From Kribbella soli (lineage in GTDB: Bacteria; Actinomycetota; Actinomycetes; Propionibacteriales; Kribbellaceae): DNA of 64,000 nt. Of this stretch, positions 60,601 to 64,000 are shown in pieces. How positions within the stretch are numbered: the first letter of the stretch is position 1; every line of letters starts with the position of its first letter. Below the pieces are notes generated by a model, which saw nothing but the letters and a program-made list of their open reading frames with translations, was not told the origin of the DNA and searched no databases. Location: NCBI RefSeq assembly GCF_004331345.1, contig NZ_SJJZ01000004.1, positions 744,001 through 808,000 of the forward strand. Reading direction: 5' to 3'. Both the position numbers and the translations under genes were made by a program.

Positions 60601-63600
60601 GCCGGTGAGGACCGTTGCGGCGAGACCGATCTGGCCATGCCCGGCGAGTACCGCTGCGGACACCGCGCCGGCGGGGAGGGTCTGCAGGAACCTGAAGGAC
60701 AGGTCCGCGGGCATGCTCGGCAGCGACCGTACGCCGTTGTCGACGGACCGGTTGATCCGCTTGACGAGACTCGGCTCCAGCTCGGCGACCGCGGACGCGA
60801 GGTCATGCGGGAGGGCAGCCCGGAGGTTGTCATGAGCAACAACTCCGAGAGCGTCGGCCAGCTCGGCAAACTGCCGTGCTGCCGTACTGCGTTGAAACCA
60901 GGAGCGCCCGTTGTCGCACTGATCGAGCAGGCTACGAAGCTTGGCGAACGCATCCGCGACGGACTGCTGATCGGCCGCGGCGATCTGCCCCGCGAAGTCG
61001 TCCGCAGTCATCCTGCCGAACGCAACCGCCAGGTCAGCACCGTGCCAGTTGACGAACTGCCGGAACAGCGGCAGCTCGCGCAGCACCGCCTGCTGGCTCG
61101 CCGAGAGCCCCGACTCCACCGTCGGCTGGTCGGCGAAGTGCTGGAAAAGCCTGTGCACAAAGCGATCCACGGCCGGATCGGACGCATGCGACTGCGTGGG
61201 TTCAATGCTCGGCAGTCGCGTCGGACGGGAGGAGGCCGGCTCGGTCAGCTGGTCTTCCCGCTGATCGATTTCCTCCGCCAGCCAAGCGCGGACGGCGTTC
61301 CGGGGCAGAACGGCCCGAACCCGTTGCCGGAGGCCGCGCGGCAGCGGCGGGACACCAAGACGCCGCCCTTCGAGCTTGTTCAGCTGCCGCAGAACGTGCC
61401 CCAGTTCCCTGCGCAAGCGGTACGACGACTCGCCCCGCTCCAGCCGGTCGACCAGGTACCCGACCTCAGCGCGCCGAGCAGCTCGAGCCTGATCAACCTC
61501 CGACTCGCCACGGTACGCCGACAACACACCAGCAACCGCGTGCGCGACCGCACGTCCAACCACCTCGTCACTGGCCTGCGGTGACAGCGTGATCTGGGCC
61601 CAGTCCGTCGCTCCGGCGGTCCGTTCCCACCGGACCGGCCCGCTGTCGGCGAAGATGCCAGACACCTCGAGCGTGACGGCGAGCCGCTGCCCGTCCTCCA
61701 ACCTGACCGTGATCCGCTCCCCGTCGATCGCCACATCACGCGCTTCCCCACGAACAGCCGCAACCGCCGCAACGATCTGCGGCACGGCGCCCCGCGCCGC
61801 AGCCCGAACCGCAGCCCGGTCCGGCATCCGACGCCCGTCACCACGAAAGTCACTGCGAACGATCCTGCTGGCCCGACCGGGACGGACCCGGCGATCACGA
61901 GAAGTGTCGTCGCCGGCCGTGCGCTTCACGTTGTCGATCGCAGCCTGCAGCAGCCGGTCGCTGAGCACCTCGACCGGCAATGACTCGAGTCCGCGGGAAC
62001 TGACCGGATGGATGTTTCCGCGCTCGTCGACAGCCAGCTGCAGATCGGCGGGAGGACGGTGGCCGAGAGCCCGCAACCGGCGTACGTAGTCGTGCAGTTG
62101 CAGGACGGTGTCGAGCGTGATCGCTTCCGTGTGTACGGCGGGATCAACATCCTCCACGGCGAACCCGACGTACCGGGTGCCGTCGATCTCGGTCGTGACC
62201 AGTCCGACAGGTACCGGGCCATAGCCGGTGCGGGCGGCCACGTACGCATGCTCGAGCTCCGCGACGGCGCGGTCGCGCGCTTCCGGGGTGTCGGGGTAGA
62301 GCTCTGCCGATGGATGGTTCGGGATCGCCGTCGCCCAGTCGTACGACGGTTGTTGCAGGTCTTCCCGTGCTGCCGGTGCTTTGCGGACCGGTCCGGATGG
62401 AGTGAAGGTGCGGTTCGGGACACCGTCGGCGGCCCAGGCGATCCAGGCGTCGATGATCTCGAGCGGGTCGGTGTTGGCGCGGGTGAAGATGTCCAGGTTC
62501 ACACCGGCTGGCGCGGCGGGCAGTTCGGTGGGCAGTGGGCGGATGCGGCCGACGTCGTACGCCCAGAAGCGGCCGTCGGGGTCGATGCCGAACTGCAGGT
62601 CGGTGATGACCAGGTTGTTCGTCAGGAAGAACGCGCGGATCGCCAGCAGGCTGTCCAGGCTTGCCTGCGTCGGCTGGAGAACCTGAGGACCGTTGAAGTC
62701 CGGGATGCTCGCCCAGATGTCGCGGCTGATGGTCGGGAACCGGCCGGCCACGAACGCGTCGCGCTCGAACACGGTGGTGTAGCGCAGCGGGGCGATGACT
62801 TCGTCCGCGCCAGGCTTGGTGAGCAGGTCACGCGTTCGGCCGAGTTGCTTGAAGAACGACACCTCGATCGTCGGGTGCGCGATCAGGACGACCTGGTCGT
62901 AGAACGCGAACGCGGCCTTCGATCCACCGATACCGAGCAGGCGGCCGAGATGCGGTTCGAGGTCCTCGATCACCACGCCGTCCGGGTTCTCCGGCGTACG
63001 CAGGACGATCGTGTCGTCGGGGCCGAACTCGACTGTTCCCTCGCGCTGGAGGGTGGCGTCCGCTGTCGGGTGCAGGACCTGCCAGCCGTCCGTCGTACGA
63101 ACCGTGATGTCGAGGCCCATGATGTTGGCGAGATTCTGGGCGAGGTGCGGTGAGGTTCCGGGTGGGAGGTCGAGCGCGATCGACACGTTCCGGTACAGGT
63201 CGGTCATCACCGCGAGGTGGTGCGGGGTGAGCCGAGCGCCTTCGATCTCGAAGTGGTTGTCGTCGACGGCGCTGACGAGGAAGCGCTTGACCACGCCGCC
63301 CGTGTGCGCCGGCAGGGCGGCGGCGAGAGCCTGCTCGTCGGGCGTGCCGCTCACGAGGTCGTCGTACGACGTCTCGACGAGGCCCGCACTGAACGGCGCG
63401 AGACCGCCCCCGTCGTACCGATTCTGCCGAGCCGGCCGAATCCGCGAGATGTTCGGCCCGGGACGGTCCGTGCGAGACCGAGGCGCGTCGGGGCGATCGG
63501 CGCGGGACCGGGGCGACGGGGCGTGCTGGTGCTGCGGGCGGTGCTCGCGGATGGACCGCACGAGGGCGCGCACGATCTTGTACAGCGGCTCGAGGCGATG

Positions 63601-64000
63601 GTCGCGGCGAGCCTGCTCGAGGGTCTCGTTGCTGATGGCACCGATCCTCGCGAAGATCGCGCCGAGGCGAGTGGAGAGCAGCCCGTTCCAGGCTTGGCGG
63701 AGGCGCGTGGGGACACCACCTTCGGCGAGTCGGGCGAGGAACTCCTCGGCGCGGACGTCGGACGGCTGGTCGGCGTACAACTCATCGGTGTCCGCCGAGA
63801 GGTCCGGATCGAGCACGCGGAGCTCGTCGACGGCGGCGAGCACCTCGGCACGCACCTCCGGGCTGAACAGCTTCCAGCCGAAGTGGCCCACCACCTCGTG
63901 CCAGACCGATGCCGCAACATCGTCGGCCGAGGAGTGGTCCTTGGCGGACAGGTAGACGGCGCCAACCCCGCCTTCCATCCGGAAGTACCCCGGCCGCGGG
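54697..64000 (-). CDS. Giant multidomain protein, N-terminus beyond the window
   Basis: The frame is open from the right edge to TAG at 54697-54699, more than 3,100 codons; the first in-window Met (63978) is unlikely to be the start. In order: a peptidase-like segment with HEVVGH (63883-63900; not a canonical HExxH); a kinase-like lobe with LGIGGSKAAFAFYDQVVLI (62884-62935) and LVITDLQFGIDPDG then YDVG (62542-62613); a second similar half (LDTVLQLHDYVRR, DLQLAVDERG, 62035-62120); a helical region; two or three hydrophobic segments (about 60395-60690); an Ala-rich coiled coil (59480-59690); then about six related beta-rich modules (54790-59000) and a Pro-rich tail (STPPPPPTETEG). Large actinobacterial proteins of this general type may be secreted through type VII systems, but no ESX gene is seen. 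Confidence 0.8.
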   Translation of the reverse strand, partial: PRPGYFRMEGGVGAVYLSAKDHSSADDVAASVWHEVVGHFGWKLFSPEVRAEVLAAVDELRVLDPDLSADTDELYADQPSDVRAEEFLARLAEGGVPTRLRQAWNGLLSTRLGAIFARIGAISNETLEQARRDHRLEPLYKIVRALVRSIREHRPQHQHAPSPRSRADRPDAPRSRTDRPGPNISRIRPARQNRYDGGGLAPFSAGLVETSYDDLVSGTPDEQALAAALPAHTGGVVKRFLVSAVDDNHFEIEGARLTPHHLAVMTDLYRNVSIALDLPPGTSPHLAQNLANIMGLDITVRTTDGWQVLHPTADATLQREGTVEFGPDDTIVLRTPENPDGVVIEDLEPHLGRLLGIGGSKAAFAFYDQVVLIAHPTIEVSFFKQLGRTRDLLTKPGADEVIAPLRYTTVFERDAFVAGRFPTISRDIWASIPDFNGPQVLQPTQASLDSLLAIRAFFLTNNLVITDLQFGIDPDGRFWAYDVGRIRPLPTELPAAPAGVNLDIFTRANTDPLEIIDAWIAWAADGVPNRTFTPSGPVRKAPAAREDLQQPSYDWATAIPNHPSAELYPDTPEARDRAVAELEHAYVAARTGYGPVPVGLVTTEIDGTRYVGFAVEDVDPAVHTEAITLDTVLQLHDYVRRLRALGHRPPADLQLAVDERGNIHPVSSRGLESLPVEVLSDRLLQAAIDNVKRTAGDDTSRDRRVRPGRASRIVRSDFRGDGRRMPDRAAVRAAARGAVPQIVAAVAAVRGEARDVAIDGERITVRLEDGQRLAVTLEVSGIFADSGPVRWERTAGATDWAQITLSPQASDEVVGRAVAHAVAGVLSAYRGESEVDQARAARRAEVGYLVDRLERGESSYRLRRELGHVLRQLNKLEGRRLGVPPLPRGLRQRVRAVLPRNAVRAWLAEEIDQREDQLTEPASSRPTRLPSIEPTQSHASDPAVDRFVHRLFQHFADQPTVESGLSASQQAVLRELPLFRQFVNWHGADLAVAFGRMTADDFAGQIAAADQQSVADAFAKLRSLLDQCDNGRSWFQRSTAARQFAELADALGVVAHDNLRAALPHDLASAVAELEPSLVKRINRSVDNGVRSLPSMPADLSFRFLQTLPAGAVSAAVLAGHGQIGLAATVLTGSALAWPARTIISRYAEAHRSDGEATTNRRRQAAIAGVGVGVAALVAHSLHLDPTYLEVAAAAGAVQPVNLYAKYLRRRMHAKAATVEQRIAAELDQNRATIPELKARLADLDAERQRLLQRYDAGVPTELHQLTEVLVRISTTFTQYADAMHKAGLDPHTRPDGPEGRPVSASILHNDPIHTRNLTDLTWAPGRHHEPSVDAENAALIAAKIHQATNGRYGPFSLAQIQSHAVTGRGLLDIAADLVFAEEHRRTPSRSTADARALAARVDFHRSLTADQARAVPTSLFQPERPPLDWPTYAELRPNALQQQQTELTTRAAARTESAAKAEADAAAMDEAKATDELAKSARHTAIAEACTTAAEQADQACQAWQAYRDNPSHATLQAARKQDDLYEQRRAESLPPKDVLQTATVSGQLPHLTALTNELNEALAQQNKVFRFTPELLHRTLRAETRRLLSPGGLVLTVGNDPRADVTELTQFELTLDPSELREVLDNPVLIEEAQLGQLVQGGYSVATTTTQTVGTNGGLKLAPFLSALPDTNPLKVAALISPSVEYSKNVGLSVTGGATEYGLPGAVEVIQGELLRFRSSRPSWSWRMRTSAVGSWSARHVVAGGTTKDTATLELGISHAYTVGAPKETVSIPSDERRTDLPEHVATRVDGLSELADQAIAGLRQRLGSLDRVGHDQLRGLLTEDAPGRLAETTRPGGLTRIITSDGRAVAYAQLETVAVWEQATLLGDSSKDHKVERLRVGFSGTSGGETFSAGDSFSVSAGYSPTATQDLGTSSWDLGPSGKAGLNAGHDTSVNTGDTAIHPSVQRMQPTVGMKLRLEHRLTIHRVDQAGKFTLTSAGDAVLRMPENDAYRYGLPVPSSAIVRDQDGQPRYGVDGRQLLRGDPQPTDKAIGLPVWMHRGWRHVEEGPYRDQEGRQPIRGAGPALVQELSGADEALQEFLEHLSAKGLIPNGELGGKDPALAASQLANLERVGQQLARHRLETGYDPAAQEGIVLRLDRHRTGFPPEQHTYRIRLRSYTGEAKFLGLSTGETVVNLDIGSNTTSRSGGRSRSLPWQAKFGFSDKPRSGEEGPTPEITPSYGRSSLGRFISWATGSTVNRVSLTESTAPVAVFEVPHTIVITEVGHESKPIVTVDGTARLSIDSEFCRRDDTEPTLAIEGKVDPFLLQSATFQAVDVGDLVGRLTAKLPQLARGDSSALHHLSAFLNPRNLAARPELLTAPYQTSLLVTPAPSNVDQALTQRGVTTGRARLTVDTTLLNLRYVGSGHPVNGEINLTLGSSTITTGSSTSGTFGLGGGTGAVGTDGSSYGGSLSGSRSKDRSTSSTETQIGGVERLAIRDGEHYQFWADLGVVAELRAVGAEPRAAEVRSGAVMLTLPERDALRLYGLGKLDLPTAKVNEAIERLLDGELDLPSRTVLALARRQTDPVQHERLESMLRETVTLLRMNWWLDRIRQHRAGLVSLLDAVMPTAEELIERGSIVRLPDFYDTTMGAGVIDQMSLQDPDGNETDLYREALAAVDDSAPEALDDPVLASGLRGDLAGRRGHGHVDNLLSESGFVTEYPTGDGRQERLRIKLEYVGPIRIDGVPGAGGKENASNIFHTYDFREEGRSVTAATTYNPQVGGALGEVGSGTAGVGTDLGTSTTASSTEQNTRMTRAYWNLTTRVSRGYRITIQVNEATTRTLTGEMTLLVPASVVNAPMPEAADTEEVALPRGTVVEGTIARKLFTTVHSRLGKPDMLTAEGARVHRTALENMMSAATRLAAFERIASPEGHTMVQLPVPGRRSRVVAVQVRAKLSNVQLVAEGDAQLGQIDRQQRITQLTTKSNRLLPASRSLSGSNPAGIQGGLSSGEQVGEKSSDSTGNRNETTMNERGQVVTVKVDVDYHLRYEDRRLDRNGGFQVASTDTGSSHGTAYLTMFRHEYDALRGKSSTPPPPPTETEGNLHTAGSIPPPNPSGAS
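54790..59000 (-). repeat. About six related beta-rich modules inside the giant protein
   Basis: Each unit has a Gly/Ser/Thr-rich stretch with S-T-E or S-T-S runs followed by alternating hydrophobic strands and an end of the type AxLxxPxxDAxxYGL. Examples: FSVSAGYSPTATQDLG with LRMPENDAYRYGLP (about 58010-58310); FGLGGGTGAVGTDGSSYGG with LTLPERDALRLYGL (56430-56710); VGSGTAGVGTDLGTSTTA with MTLLVPASVV (55480-55700); GGLSSGEQVGEKSSDS with YLTMFRHEYDALRG (54790-55040). Two less regular copies lie near 57120-57420 and 58700-59000. Unit length is about 230-300 residues. DNA identity between copies is low, so the duplications are old. Confidence 0.6.

Noticed and set aside
63883..63900. Zinc metallopeptidase call from HEVVGH
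   Set aside because: Canonical sites need HExxH; here the second His is one residue further. I keep only a resemblance, without assigning an enzyme.

Overview
The window comes from a GC-rich actinomycete chromosome. GC is about 70 percent, GTG and even TTG starts are common, Shine-Dalgarno boxes are GGAGG-like, and there are ATGA/GTGA gene overlaps, SigB/ECF sigma factors, a DUF222/HNH gene, and GntR, ArsR and LuxR regulators. Gene content and codon style fit Propionibacteriales, most like Kribbella; this is an inference from style, not a database match. I see no tRNA, rRNA, CRISPR array, insertion sequence or integrated phage.

1-12 kb: a cut-off DUF5107 gene, a divergent flavoprotein dehydrogenase, a secreted alpha/beta hydrolase, a RIO-type kinase, a NIPSNAP gene with a perfect operator, a SigB/SigF-type sigma factor with a matching promoter, a coiled-coil protein, a remnant of the DNA-end-joining gene ku, a fused 2-oxoacid dehydrogenase E1, and a CRP/GlxR-type site between two small genes. 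12-22 kb: amino-acid metabolism. An aldehyde dehydrogenase, a D-amino-acid-oxidase-type flavoprotein and an ornithine-cyclodeaminase (OCD) homologue are followed by an ArsR-SRPBCC-SDR operon with two palindromic operators. Next come a decayed siderophore-binding protein gene and a two-gene operon pairing another OCD homologue with an aromatic-amino-acid-lyase homologue whose cofactor-forming serine appears to be missing.

22-33 kb: small uncharacterised genes (including a stand-alone GyrA-like dimerisation arm), a VanY-type peptidase, a NarL-type two-component pair, a 36-residue membrane protein, and a compact cluster of two esterases, an ATP-grasp enzyme and an amidohydrolase with no obvious known pathway. 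A DUF222/HNH protein with a Gly-Ser-Thr repeat follows. 33-45 kb: a SigE-family sigma/anti-sigma pair, a CmtR-like cadmium/lead sensor with a cation-efflux pump, RNA and small-molecule methyltransferases, a GH2 glycosidase, a YeiH transporter divergent from a GntR regulator across a perfect 14-bp palindrome, and a LysR-controlled SDR-MFS-NTF2 run.

45-54 kb: an arylamine N-acetyltransferase, a large LuxR/AAA regulator, a small exported protein, a flavin-reductase/ArsR divergent pair, a strong terminator, a DoxX-ECF sigma-anti-sigma operon behind a recognisable ECF promoter, and a MarR regulator divergent from a DinB/maleylpyruvate-isomerase-like protein. 54.7-64 kb: one reading frame of more than 3,100 codons, cut by the right edge. 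It encodes a giant mosaic protein: a peptidase-like start, two kinase-like lobes, a hydrophobic stretch, an Ala-rich coiled coil and about six related beta-rich modules.

The best candidates for undescribed biology are the giant protein, the esterase/ATP-grasp/amidohydrolase cluster, the lyase homologue with an SAG triad paired with an OCD enzyme, and an operator (CTGACA-N5-TGTCAG) shared by two distant genes.
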